The notes: generated by a model from the sequence alone, not told the origin. 64,000 nt of DNA from Bog-756 sp963777665 (GCA_963777665.1 CAVZRJ010000001.1:434001-498000), one strand, 5' to 3'; shown: positions 31,820-40,816, counted from the first letter of the stretch. Numbers and translations are program-made.

Positions 31820-32254
31820 TCAGCCGTCAATTGGGCGGAGCAGTACCAGGGGTATCTCGCGCTTCGTCTTGCGCTGGTATCCGGCGTAGTTGCTGTGATC
31901 AGCGGTAATCAGCGGCCATATCCGTGCCCGATCCTCGGGATCGGCGGTCTCGGCTCGCATCCGCTGAGGCGGCCTGCCACCCACGGATACGGTCACCTCC
32001 GGGTGGTCCTTCAAGTTGAGGTACCACGCGGGATGGTGGTCATCGCCTCCTCGTGACGCGACGAGAACCGTCGTCGAGCCCTCCTGATAGGGCGACGTCA
32101 GCATGGTCGTACGAGGTTGTCCGCTACGCCGTCCCGTGGTCGTCAGTTCGATGACCGGCATCCCACTGGCCCTCCAGCCGAGCCGACCACCAGTGGCTCC
32201 GAGCACCATGCGGTGAACACGATTCATGGTCTTCAGGGCGAGGTCCGAGGGCAC
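31820..32254 (-). CDS. DDN-like nitroreductase, F420-dependent family
   Basis: A 144-residue protein of the deazaflavin-dependent nitroreductase family (split-barrel fold). Signature blocks: VIELTTTGRRSGQPRTTMLT and VLVASRGGDDHHPAWYLNLK followed by HPEVTVSVGG, then IPLVLLRP at the end. The family uses F420H2, which is found in actinobacteria, to reduce quinones and nitro compounds. ATG at 32254. The IS630 element at 32267 ends 12 bases upstream of its start codon and may have displaced its promoter. Confidence 0.88.
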   Translation of the reverse strand: MPSDLALKTMNRVHRMVLGATGGRLGWRASGMPVIELTTTGRRSGQPRTTMLTSPYQEGSTTVLVASRGGDDHHPAWYLNLKDHPEVTVSVGGRPPQRMRAETADPEDRARIWPLITADHSNYAGYQRKTKREIPLVLLRPIDG

Positions 32255-32266
32255 GCAGAGATGCTA

Positions 32267-33425
32267 GTGCGGTGACACTCAAATAGCGCGCGATTGACTC
32301 ACGGTCTCAAGGGCCACCCGTCCCCGTCGGACCTTGGTGATGATCTGCTTGGCCGTCTTGGTCCAGATGAACGGAATTGGGTCCTGGTTGTGATGGGCGA
32401 TGTAGTCCTCGATGGCTTCAATAAGTTCAGGAACGCTGCCGAAGCTGCCCCGCCGGATCCGTTTGTTCGTGATCGCACCGAACCACTGCTCGATCATGTT
32501 CAACCAAGAAGAGCTCGTCGGCGTGAAGTGAAAGTGGAAGCGCTTGTGCTTCTCCAGCCACGCCACCACGTCAGGGTGCTTGTGGGTGCCGTAGTTGTCC
32601 AAGATGACGTGGATCTCCTTGCCCCGAGGGACTTCGCGATTGATCAGACGCAAGAAGGCCAAGAACTCCTCATGGCGATGACGTGAGAAGCACTGACCGA
32701 TGAGCTCGCCGGTGAGGACGTTGAGGGCCGCGAACAAGGTGGTGGTTCCGTAGCGCTTGTAGTCATGGGTGATGGTTCCTGGACGTCCCTGCTTCATCGG
32801 CAGGCTCTGCTGGGTGCGGTCGAGGGCCTGGATCTGGGACTTTTCATCGAATGACAGGACGATGGCACCGTCGGGTGGGTTCATGTACAGGCCGATGACG
32901 TCGATCAACTTGTCCTCGAAGTCCGGATCGTTCGAGATCTTGAACGTTTTGACCAGATGAGGTTTGATCCCACGGGCCTGCCACTCGCGCTGGACCGTCG
33001 TGCGTGAGAGGCCGCAGTGATCGGCCATGGTGCGATTCGACCAATGGGTGGCATCAGGCGGCGTCGTGTGCAAGGTGTCGCTGATCATCTGGTCGATCTG
33101 TTCCTGGGTGATGACCGGTTTGCGACCACGGCCTTCGTGCACCTCGCCCACCCACTCGACTCCATCTGAATCGAAGTGACTCCGCCATTGGAGAACCGTC
33201 GAACGTGAGACACCCAGAGCCTCGGCGATGCTCGAGTTCGCCACGCCGTCACCAGCCATCAACAGGCCCTTGGCTTCCCTCACGGCCCGGTGCGGCAAGG
33301 AAACGCTTGCTGCGATACCTTCGAGCGCGGTGCGTTCTTTCTTACTCAGGCGTAGTGGTGGCGCAGGTGGTCGGGCCATGAGCCCATCCTACACGTATCG
33401 CGCGACTATTTACATGTCACCACAC
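32267..33425 (-). mobile_element. Complete second IS630-family element (1159 bp)
   Basis: Left repeat 32267-32294 (GTGCGGTGACACTCAAATAG...) and right repeat 33397-33425 agree at most positions, with one gap. The flanking site is CTAG with TA at 32265-32266 and 33426-33427. The transposase stop is inside the left repeat, as in the first IS630 copy. The repeats and transposase differ from the copy at 6208, so these are separate IS species. Confidence 0.9.
32279..33379 (-). CDS. IS630-family transposase
   Basis: A 366-residue DDE transposase. The N-terminal HTH region has IAEALGVSRSTVLQWRSHFD (about 53-72) and a second one SNRTMADHCGLSRTTVQREW. Catalytic residues are in VLSFDEKSQIQALDRTQ (Asp), VILDNYGTHKH (Asp) and SSSWLNMIEQWFG (Glu). 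The frame is intact and the length is normal. Transcription would run away from the beta-helix gene and toward the DDN-like gene. Confidence 0.93.
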   Translation of the reverse strand: MARPPAPPLRLSKKERTALEGIAASVSLPHRAVREAKGLLMAGDGVANSSIAEALGVSRSTVLQWRSHFDSDGVEWVGEVHEGRGRKPVITQEQIDQMISDTLHTTPPDATHWSNRTMADHCGLSRTTVQREWQARGIKPHLVKTFKISNDPDFEDKLIDVIGLYMNPPDGAIVLSFDEKSQIQALDRTQQSLPMKQGRPGTITHDYKRYGTTTLFAALNVLTGELIGQCFSRHRHEEFLAFLRLINREVPRGKEIHVILDNYGTHKHPDVVAWLEKHKRFHFHFTPTSSSWLNMIEQWFGAITNKRIRRGSFGSVPELIEAIEDYIAHHNQDPIPFIWTKTAKQIITKVRRGRVALETVSQSRAI

Positions 33426-33681
33426 TAGATCAGACCTTGTGCGTCGGCTGGGACAGGGATGAACGCCTGCATCCCACTGAATCAGGGATAGGTCGCCCGG
33501 TCCCCTGGGGCAGACCGGCAGCAGCTGCCCGTGGTGCGCTCAGCAAGATCGGGACGCCCAACTCCAACAGCGATGACCAGCAGGGCCTTCGTGCGCATCA
33601 AACGAGTGACTATGTCAGGTCCACCTCCTCGTTCTCGGGAAACGGATTGTCTGCCAGTGAAATGGGCCGCTGACCTCACGT

Positions 33682-35034
33682 TCAGTTGCCGGGGTGGTCC
33701 GGTCGCACCGATGTAGGCGGCGCCATCAGGTGACCGGACGGACGAGCAAGGTCACTGATAATGCTGTTGCTGCCCTCGTCGAGGACGTTGGTCGAATAGC
33801 CGTTGAACGTGTTCCCCGATACGGTGGTCTCATCGGTGTAGCAGCCGGTCGGCGAGGTGAGGACAGTCGGACTGCACTCGAAGATCCACACACCGTCGTT
33901 ACCCGCCGGATTCCCGTGACTGTCGAGGTCGGTCATGGTGTTCCCGATGACCCCGTTCAGGTTGGCCTGGCCACCGCACGTGGGTGGCACGTTGCTGTTC
34001 TGATACGACGCCACCCTAACCCCGTTGTAGGCGCCCGTGATGGAGCTGTTGTCGATGCCGTCGTTATTGGCGAACTTGTGCGTACTGCAGCTTGTATAAA
34101 TCAGTGCCCCGTCACCGAGACTTCCGCTGATCGTGTCATCGTCGGCAATGATGTTGGATGCCTCGTTGATGAAGATCCCCGCCACGTCGTAGATGCTGTG
34201 GGGACAACTGCTTTGGATCGTGTTGGTGTTCACCTTGCCCGAGCCGGTCTGCCGGTAGTTCGAGCCGAACATGTCAATCCCGTCACAGCCCTGCGTCGAC
34301 TTTGCTTCGAGGTCAATGATGTGGTTGTTAGTAATGAGCGGCCGCGGTGTAATCGATCCGCCTGAGTTGTAGTCGATATCGATTCCTGTAGCTCCGGTCT
34401 GGGAGTTGCCGTTGTAGGCAGCCAGGTTGTTATGGTTGATCGTTGCAACAACATTGCCGATGACGTAGATGCCAACACCGACGTACCCGTCCAACGTGCT
34501 GTTCTCGATGGTCACTGCGTACCTGTGGGTGGCACTCTCACCACCGTCGATGGCGATGCCGTAGCTTCCGTCGTAGCCCACGGTGCAGGTGTTCCCGGTG
34601 TTCATCCCCGAGATTGTCACGCCGTTGATAGTGGCGGAGGCGAGGTCGATCTCGATCCCCTGTGCCTGCGGATTTCCGCTCGGATCGCAAGTCTGCGTGT
34701 AGGAGCCCTTGATTGCGACGTTCTCCACCGTCACCGAGGGCACGGTCCCGCTGTCGAGCAGGACGTCACCGCTGAAGGGGGCACTGCCGGCGCCATCGGT
34801 CACCGTGATCGTGTGGTGATTTCCGTTGAAGGTCTTCTTGCTGATCTGGATCGTGGTGTGGGTCGAGCAGTTACCGTTAAGCGTCTGGGTGGTGCTGGTC
34901 AACGTGAAGCTGCACGCTGTTCCCGTTGCCGATGCCGGGGCCACAGCCGGTCCCAGGACGAGGACCAGGGCCCCGGTGAATAGCCCGATGCACAGGGCAA
35001 TAGCAGCATGCAAGACTCCTTTAGGTGCAAACAC
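33682..35034 (-). CDS. Secreted right-handed beta-helix protein
   Basis: A 450-residue exported protein. A signal peptide (IALCIGLFTGALVLVLGPAV, then APASA) leads to a chain of short strands with Asn/Ile/Gly turns (TVENVAIKGS, TINGVTISGMNTGN, VTIENSTLDGYVGVGIYVIG, NHIIDLEA, NTIQSSC, VSGNTFNGYSTNVLDEGSNS), as in pectate-lyase-like or NosD-like parallel beta-helices. GTG at 35034 follows GGAGGGAC nine bases earlier. No lyase catalytic set is clear. GC content is lower than in the core genes, and the gene lies between mobile elements, which suggests acquisition. Confidence 0.7.
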   Translation of the reverse strand: MFAPKGVLHAAIALCIGLFTGALVLVLGPAVAPASATGTACSFTLTSTTQTLNGNCSTHTTIQISKKTFNGNHHTITVTDGAGSAPFSGDVLLDSGTVPSVTVENVAIKGSYTQTCDPSGNPQAQGIEIDLASATINGVTISGMNTGNTCTVGYDGSYGIAIDGGESATHRYAVTIENSTLDGYVGVGIYVIGNVVATINHNNLAAYNGNSQTGATGIDIDYNSGGSITPRPLITNNHIIDLEAKSTQGCDGIDMFGSNYRQTGSGKVNTNTIQSSCPHSIYDVAGIFINEASNIIADDDTISGSLGDGALIYTSCSTHKFANNDGIDNSSITGAYNGVRVASYQNSNVPPTCGGQANLNGVIGNTMTDLDSHGNPAGNDGVWIFECSPTVLTSPTGCYTDETTVSGNTFNGYSTNVLDEGSNSIISDLARPSGHLMAPPTSVRPDHPGN

Positions 35035-35640
35035 AGGGACGTCCCTCCGATCAGAATGAGCCGACCGACACTCTCCGCCGCTAATCAAGCACGCTCCGCA
35101 GCAATGCTTGGGCTCCCGCAACCGCAACAACACGAGAACCGTTACATGGCGGCCACGGCATGTCAAGGGTGGTTGCAATACGGTCTCGATATGTGCCGTG
35201 TGGCTCGACCCCGGATGATCCCTGGGACTCGCTACCAGCAACGCCACCGAGTTGTCGACCCAGGCTCCCCAAGGCCTGGCTCGACGTCATCCTGCACCTG
35301 GAATGCAAGAAGCTCCCCATCCAAATCCGTGACACGATCGCCTAATGGCGGGGGGTCATAGATGGCCACCTCTGATTGGCCACCTATGCGGCGAACGAGC
35401 GGTGTCTTGGTTGACGCCGTCTCAAGCTTCATGCAGTGACCACCTTGTCCGCCGAACGCAGCACTGACCGGACGCTCATGGCCTGCCACGGTCCTCCCCG
35501 CTTGGTTGGTCGTTGCTCCAGATTCAACCTCTCGGCGATTTTGAAGTAGCCGAGACCATCGGAGCGCAGATCCTCGGCCCGAGAGAGAGTGTCTCCTGCT
35601 CAGTCGCATTTGCAACCAGTCGGCCGTCAACGGTGTCCCA
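35035..35640. other. Gap without recognised gene
   Basis: About 600 bases upstream of the beta-helix gene. No frame shows a known family. The right border joins the IS3 fragment at 35641. It may be decayed sequence in a region of repeated insertions. Confidence 0.4.
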
Positions 35641-35866
35641 CCCAAATGGGGCTTCTGGGGCTCGATGCAGATCGAACTCCTGAATCGGCAGAAGTGGCGG
35701 ACCCATCTCGAGCTGGCCATCGTCATGGCCGACTACATCGAGCACTTCTACAATCCGGACCGCCGACACAGCTCGCTCAGCTATCTCACCCCGAACGAGT
35801 TCGAAGATTTAGACTCAACCACCACCCAGCAGGCCACGTTGTCCTAAAAAGTGGTCCACCCAATGG
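35641..35866 (+). pseudogene. IS3-family transposase OrfB C-terminal fragment
   Basis: The frame reads FWGSMQIELLNRQKWRTHLE, then IEHFYNPDRRHSSLSYLTPN and ends at TAA (35845-35847). This is the C-terminal tail of an IS3-type OrfB, with the catalytic Glu region before it lost. The right end AAAAGTGGTCCACC follows. Imperfect direct repeats, GTGTCCCACCCAAATGGGG (35633-35651) and GTGGTCCACCCAATGGGG (35851-35868), bracket the fragment, as at a deletion junction. Confidence 0.75.
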
Positions 35867-35879
35867 GGTCAACCGCAAG

Positions 35880-35957
35880 TGGTCGGGCTGCCGGGATTTG
35901 AACCCGGGACCTCTTGACCCCCAGTCAAGCGCGCTAACCAAGCTGCGCCACAGCCCG
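35880..35957 (-). tRNA. tRNA-Pro (anticodon GGG), CCA encoded
   Basis: A full cloverleaf on the minus strand: acceptor CGGGCTG / CAGCCCG, D stem GCGC/GCGC, anticodon stem CTTGA/TCAAG with loop CTGGGGG giving anticodon GGG, T stem CCGGG/CCCGG with TTCAAAT loop. Discriminator A and CCA follow at 35883-35880. It reads proline codons CCC (and CCU by wobble). It sits between an IS3 fragment and an ISAzo13 element. Confidence 0.96.
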
Positions 35958-36120
35958 TTACTGTTGTCCCTGGTCAGAAGCACTTTCCAGGGTCCTACTC
36001 TGTTCGACTCCCCTGCCAGGCAACAACGGAGGCAACAACGCTGGGCAGGGATTCGGACAGGGAGGCAACAGTAGTTCACCCGACGGCCGCCCTGTGCCTC
36101 GCAGCAGACCGGACCTCTTA

Positions 36121-37386
36121 GGGCTCACGCCGCGTTTGATTGAGCGTTGATCGTGTAGTTCCACTCGCCGTGGAACGCATGGGGCTCGAGGGGGACGGCC
36201 GCCAGCTCCTTGTTGGTGATCTTGATGCCGGTCGGGTACCAGTTCGGGTCGTAGTCGGCTTGGATGCTGAGCCCGGTCTTGGTGGTGGTGGCCGAGATCA
36301 GCTCGATGATGGTGCGCAGTGTGGTGAGGGGGCGGCCGCGCCAGTTCATAGTGATGAAGCTGAACATGCGGTGCTCGATCCGGTTCCACTTCGACGTCCC
36401 CGGCGGGTAGTGGCACACGGTGATGTCGAGGCCGGTCTCGGTGGCCAACTTCGCCAGTTCGACCTTCCAGGCGCGCAGGCGATAGCCGTTTGATCCCCCG
36501 GCATCCGCGGTGATCAAGAGGCGCTCGGCGCCGGGGAAGCGACTCTTGCCCATCTGGTTCCACCAGCGACGGATGGATTCGATGGCGAAACGGGCCGTGT
36601 CGGCCACGTCGCCGACGTTGACCCAGCCCTCGTCGTTGGCCACGTCGTAGATGCCATAAGGGATCGCCTTGGCATGTTCGCCGAGGTCTCGATCCGCAAA
36701 GTCGTGGACCTGGACGCGTTCGGGCTCACCCGCCGGTGACCACTCGCCGCCACCGTTGGCGTAGTCGCCGATCAGCTCCTTCTTCTTGGTGTCGACGGAG
36801 ATCACCGGCTGGTCGCTCTCGATGAAAGCGTCGGCCTGGTCGTTGAGGTAGTGAAACTGGGCGTCGCGGTCGGCGTGCTGGCGCCCCTCGGTCACCTTGG
36901 CGTTGGCCTGGAGCGAATAGCCGAGGCGGTGGAGCAGGCGCAGCACAGAGCGCGGCGAGATGTCGTAGCCCTGGCGCACCAGCTCGTCGGCCAGCTTGGT
37001 GGAGGACTTCGATGTCCAGCGCAGCCTCGACATCGGGTTACCGCGGGTTTCTGGGTAGACGAGGTCGTCGAGAGCCTCGAGCAGACCCGGCTGGGTGTCG
37101 AGCAGCGACTTGTCGCCACCCCCGGGGGCGCGCAACCGGGTCGACGGCTCGATCCCGGCGACGACCTCTCCCTCTGCCTTGATCACCGTGTTGCGGCTCA
37201 TGCCCGACGCGTCGGCCACCGCCGTCTTGCCGCCGCGCCCGAGCATCTCGGCGGTCGCGCCGGCGACGACCCGACGCTGCAGCTCGTTCATGTGCGGCAA
37301 GACCACCTCGAAGAATCGCGCGAGCGCCTCCTCAGTGACCTCCACACGGCCAGGATACTACGCGCGTATTAATCTGGCGTGGACCC
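36121..37386 (-). mobile_element. ISAzo13-family insertion sequence (1266 bp)
   Basis: One transposase fills the element. Short imperfect terminal repeats start GGGCTCACGCCGCGTT (left) and GGGTCCACGCCAGATT (right, minus strand). TTA flanks both ends (36118-36120 and 37387-37389), consistent with a 3-bp target duplication. The transposase stop is four bases from the left end. It looks complete. Confidence 0.8.
36125..37345 (-). CDS. ISAzo13-family transposase
   Basis: A 406-residue transposase with the usual family order: N-terminal HTH (VADASGMSRNTVIKAEGEVV, about 42-61), GGGDKSLLDTQPGLLEALDD, LVRQGYDISPRSVLRLLHRL, then the catalytic block VISVDTKKKELIGDY, ITADAGGSNGYRLRAWK and SKWNRIEHRMFSFI. 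It is intact and close to the common length (about 400-500). It would be expressed away from the propeller gene. Confidence 0.92.
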   Translation of the reverse strand: MEVTEEALARFFEVVLPHMNELQRRVVAGATAEMLGRGGKTAVADASGMSRNTVIKAEGEVVAGIEPSTRLRAPGGGDKSLLDTQPGLLEALDDLVYPETRGNPMSRLRWTSKSSTKLADELVRQGYDISPRSVLRLLHRLGYSLQANAKVTEGRQHADRDAQFHYLNDQADAFIESDQPVISVDTKKKELIGDYANGGGEWSPAGEPERVQVHDFADRDLGEHAKAIPYGIYDVANDEGWVNVGDVADTARFAIESIRRWWNQMGKSRFPGAERLLITADAGGSNGYRLRAWKVELAKLATETGLDITVCHYPPGTSKWNRIEHRMFSFITMNWRGRPLTTLRTIIELISATTTKTGLSIQADYDPNWYPTGIKITNKELAAVPLEPHAFHGEWNYTINAQSNAA

Positions 37387-37525
37387 TTAGTCCTGTTCTC
37401 GTCCGATCTCACGGAAGATGACGTGTCCGATCCGCAGCCGACGTTTCCTGAGCACTCGACCACGGGTGGTCTCATAGGGCCCACCCCGCTCGGGTAGGCG
37501 GGCACGTCGCGACCCACGGTTCCTG

Positions 37526-39709
37526 TTAGGTCACCGTGAATGAGGTGCTGCTGGTGACGGTACCACCTCCGGTGGTGACTCGAATCTTGCCCGATGTTGC
37601 TCCAGCCGGAACGGTGATCGTGATGTCGGCGAACGAGTCTGTCTTGATTGTGGCGGACTTCCCGTTGAGCTGAACGGCGGTGGCACCAGCCAGATTGAGT
37701 CCGTTGATCGTGACGGTCGATCCGACTGCGCCGGAGGCCGGTCTCACATCGGTGATGGTAGGTTGGCCGACGGTCGCTCTCGTCGTAATCGATCCAAGGG
37801 ATCCGAAGGGTGGTGACGATGGCGTCGTATCGCTGGCGAACCAAAGCGACCCATCCGGACCTGCAGTGATTGCAGCAGGGTAGGCGATGCCGTCGCCGGT
37901 GCGCTTGGTGATGACTCCTGCGGTGGTTATCCGACCGATGGAAGGCCCGTCGAAGTTGGTGAACCACAGCGCACCATCGGCACCTGCCGTGATGCCTTCC
38001 GGGCCGCTGATGCCGCCTCCCGTGAACCTGGTGGCGACCCCGGCAGTGCTGATTCGGCCGATCGAGTTGTTGGCGCCGTTGGTGAACCAGAGCGCGCCGT
38101 CGGGTCCGGCTGTGATCCCATCCGGACCGTCCATCCCCGTCCGGCTGAAGTGGGTGATGACCCCAGCGGTCGTGATGCGGCCGATCGAGTTCCCGATTGA
38201 ATTCGTGAACCAGAGCGCGCCGTCGGGTCCTTCCGTGATGGCGTTCGGTTTATCGGTGCCACCTCCGCCGAACTCGGAGACGACCCCGGCGGTCGTGATT
38301 CGACCGATCGAGTTGTTGAGGTAGTTGGTGAACCAGAGGTTCCCATCGGGGCCGGGCGTGATTCCTTCAGGTCCGTCGATGCCGGTGCCGGTGTGTTTGG
38401 TCACGACCCCGGCGGTCGTGATTCGTCCGATCGATTTGTTGAGGTAGTTGGTGAACCAGAGCGCTCCGTCCGAGCCGGCTGTGATCCCACTGGGAAAGTC
38501 GATACCCGGGCCTCGGAAATTGCTGACAACCCCGGCGGTCGTGATTCGACCGATCGAGTTGTTGCCGCTGTTGGTGAACCAGAGCGCTCCGTCCGGACCA
38601 ACTGTCACGGAACTTGGTCCGTTGATCCCGTTGCCATACCCCGAGAAGATGGCGATCGTTCCCCCGGTAGTCACCCGGCCGATGGAAGACCCGTAGTTGG
38701 TGAACCACAGCGCACCGTCCGAACCAGAGGTGATGTCTATGGGATGGGAGGCCCCCGACTTCGTGTAGTTGCTGACGACCCCAGAAGTGGTGATTCGTCC
38801 GATCGAGTTGTTGGTGTAGTTGGTGAACCAGAGGTTCCCATCGGGGCCGGCCGTGATCCCTTCAGGTCCGTCGATGCCGGTGCCGGTGTAATTGCTCACG
38901 ACCCCTGCCGTCGTGATGCGACCGATCGAGTTGTTGGCGTAGTTGGTGAACCAAAGCGCACCGTCCGGACCGCTTCTGATCCCGTTCGGCCCATCGATGC
39001 CGGTGCCGGTGTAGCTGCTCACGACCCCTGCCGTCGTGATGCGACCGATCGAACTGTGGCCGTGACTACCGCCGCTGTTGGCGAACCAGAGCGCACCGTC
39101 CGGACCGGAAGTGATCTCTTGGGGGTCGTCGATCCCGGTCCCCGTGTAGGTGCTCACGACCCCTGCCGTCGTGATGCGACCGATTGTGTTGATGCCGTCG
39201 TTGGTGAACCACAGCGCCCCGTCCGGACCAGACGTGATCCCATTGGAATCGTTGATCCCGGTCCCCGTGTAGTTGCTCACGACCCCGGCCGTCGTGATGC
39301 GACCGATCGAGGAGTTGCCTGCGTTCGTAAACCACAACGCTCCGTCGGATCCCACTGCGATCCCGGTTGGAAGGCGAATCCCGGTGCCGGTATAGGTCGT
39401 GAGTACTCCCCCGGTTGTGATCCTCCCGATGGCGTCCTGCGTGGTGAACCACAAAGCGCCATCGGGACCCGTGACGATTTCCCCGGGTGACTGGATCCCG
39501 GTAGCGGGGTAGTTCGTGATTGTCCCGGCGGTGGCACTGGCCACGCCGCCCGGCACGGCGGAAGCAAGCAACGATGCGAGCATCAAGGAAGCGAGAATCA
39601 GCCCGACGCTCTTGAAGTGTTCGAGGCGATGCCGGAGTCCGCGGACTGTTCGCGACCTTGCCGTCGAGTGACGATGACTGGCGCTGGGCGTTCGGTTGTC
39701 CGTCCGCAT
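37526..39709 (-). CDS. Secreted virginiamycin-B-lyase-like propeller with TIG domain
   Basis: A 727-residue exported protein. The N-terminus has a signal segment (SVGLILASLMLASLLASAVP, then GGVASA). The body holds 13 clean and one degenerate copies of a roughly 41-residue unit, with GPDGALWFTN and NSIGRITTAGVVSNYTGTGI, as in Vgb/SMP-30/NHL propellers; this would make two stacked 7-bladed propellers. The last 80 residues are an IPT/TIG Ig-like domain (ITDVRPASGAVGSTVTINGL). No lyase catalytic His is obvious, so a binding role is as likely. ATG at 39709 has only a weak ribosome-binding site; longer starts exist. Confidence 0.8.
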   Translation of the reverse strand: MRTDNRTPSASHRHSTARSRTVRGLRHRLEHFKSVGLILASLMLASLLASAVPGGVASATAGTITNYPATGIQSPGEIVTGPDGALWFTTQDAIGRITTGGVLTTYTGTGIRLPTGIAVGSDGALWFTNAGNSSIGRITTAGVVSNYTGTGINDSNGITSGPDGALWFTNDGINTIGRITTAGVVSTYTGTGIDDPQEITSGPDGALWFANSGGSHGHSSIGRITTAGVVSSYTGTGIDGPNGIRSGPDGALWFTNYANNSIGRITTAGVVSNYTGTGIDGPEGITAGPDGNLWFTNYTNNSIGRITTSGVVSNYTKSGASHPIDITSGSDGALWFTNYGSSIGRVTTGGTIAIFSGYGNGINGPSSVTVGPDGALWFTNSGNNSIGRITTAGVVSNFRGPGIDFPSGITAGSDGALWFTNYLNKSIGRITTAGVVTKHTGTGIDGPEGITPGPDGNLWFTNYLNNSIGRITTAGVVSEFGGGGTDKPNAITEGPDGALWFTNSIGNSIGRITTAGVITHFSRTGMDGPDGITAGPDGALWFTNGANNSIGRISTAGVATRFTGGGISGPEGITAGADGALWFTNFDGPSIGRITTAGVITKRTGDGIAYPAAITAGPDGSLWFASDTTPSSPPFGSLGSITTRATVGQPTITDVRPASGAVGSTVTINGLNLAGATAVQLNGKSATIKTDSFADITITVPAGATSGKIRVTTGGGTVTSSTSFTVT

Positions 39710-39980
39710 ACCAGGAGCCACCGACCCCCTGCTGCCCTCCAGCCGATGAATCGATGTCGGTGTTATTGGACTCCCCACGGCCCACCCCCGTTCCTCGCTG
39801 ACTGGACGGTAGCACCGGTCGAAACTGTTGTCCTTGGGATCTCCCGGCCGATCGAAAGCAGGGAGAGTCTTTGGGTTATCCACACGCCCGAAGGTGCCGA
39901 ATCAGTGACTGGGCATATCCGGTTGTGGGCCACCTCTACGTGACAGCCACGTTGGTCGCTGGAGCGCAACCTGCAGTTCT

Positions 39981-40226
39981 TCAGCCGTTCGACTCGACGA
40001 GAGTGTGGCCGTCGGTCCCGAACAAGTATCCACACGCCCCATGTGCCTGGTTGACAGGCAGGCAACTATCGCGAGCGCTGGCAATCACGGTCGGTCGCGG
40101 TGACGCTCCCCCGCCGAGCATCAAGGCTGCAACCTTTTCGGCTGCCCCCTGGTCGACGTCGGGCCGCACGCGGGAATAGACGTCACTGGTGATCGAGATG
40201 GACGAGTGGCACAAACGGTCGCCCAC
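39981..40226 (-). pseudogene. Tyrosine integrase C-terminal remnant
   Basis: The frame reads VGDRLCHSSISITSDVYSRV, then AAEKVAALMLGGG. This is the end of a phage-type tyrosine recombinase: the (G)H of the LGHSS motif and the nucleophile Tyr in DVYSRV are kept (the Gly before His is Cys here). The catalytic Arg and the HxxR box are missing, and the sequence upstream belongs to the lipoprotein gene. About 40 unrelated residues follow. Marks the former presence of an integrative element. Confidence 0.65.
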
Positions 40227-40245
40227 GACCGGAGTCCGCGATCCG

Positions 40246-40737
40246 CTAGGGAGCGACGGTGCTTGCCTTCACCGTCGGACAGCTCGAGCCGACGCTGGTC
40301 ACGAGTGCGTTCCAGCTGGCGTTCACCTGGGTGACCGCGGCCGGCACTGCGCTCGTCCCCGACTGCTTCCGGACGGCGGTTGCGAGGGATTTGATCGACG
40401 CCTGGAGCCCCTTGATCTTCTCCTTGACGTCTTTCGTCACCGTGGGCCGGAAGTTCTTGTCCGCCTTCTGGATTGCGTGGATATTGCGGATGGCGGCGGC
40501 CTTGTCGCTGGATGAGACGTGGGCGTCGTTCAGGGCGGTGAAGGCCGACACGACCGAAGCCCAGGTCGTGCACTTGGCCGCGGCGTCGACGGTGGTCCTG
40601 GTGCTGCTCGTGGCCGGTGACGAGGTGCACCCCGCTGCGGTTGCGGCGAGTGCGGAGATCGCCACGGCGACCAGGGCGAAACGCGTCCGGTGGCGGAGTG
40701 TCAGACGCGGACGTTCGGCAGAGATCGGATTGAGCAT
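40246..40737 (-). CDS. Predicted lipoprotein
   Basis: A 163-residue protein: positively charged start, hydrophobic FALVAVAISALAATAAGC with lipobox (ATAAGC, Cys near 37), Ser/Thr linker, and an all-helical mature part (TTWASVVSAFTALNDAHVSS, KDVKEKIKGLQASIKSLATA, TQVNASWNALVTSVGSSC) closed by one Cys pair (KCTTW and SSCPTV). Such small four-helix lipoproteins are common in actinobacteria and lack a known function. Its stop is 20 bases from the integrase remnant. Confidence 0.65.
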   Translation of the reverse strand: MLNPISAERPRLTLRHRTRFALVAVAISALAATAAGCTSSPATSSTRTTVDAAAKCTTWASVVSAFTALNDAHVSSSDKAAAIRNIHAIQKADKNFRPTVTKDVKEKIKGLQASIKSLATAVRKQSGTSAVPAAVTQVNASWNALVTSVGSSCPTVKASTVAP

Positions 40738-40816
40738 CCGTGCAATCTAGCGCGCCGCCTGACTCCGGGCCGGGCGGAACACCAGGTCGCTTCGGCCGAT
40801 GGACGGAGTGGGCTCT

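Noticed and set aside
36031..36071. Short direct repeats (GGCAACAACG, GGAGGCAACA) beside tRNA-Pro as att sites
   Set aside because: They are within 40 bases of each other and bracket nothing; too short to support integration.
37526..39490. Direct-repeat array in non-coding DNA
   Set aside because: The period of about 123 bp is the propeller unit of the minus-strand protein.
35880..40226. tRNA-Pro as the attachment site for the integrase remnant
   Set aside because: An element in the tRNA 3' end would lie at lower coordinates, but the integrase piece is 4 kb away on the other side, and I saw no second copy of the tRNA 3' end in the window.
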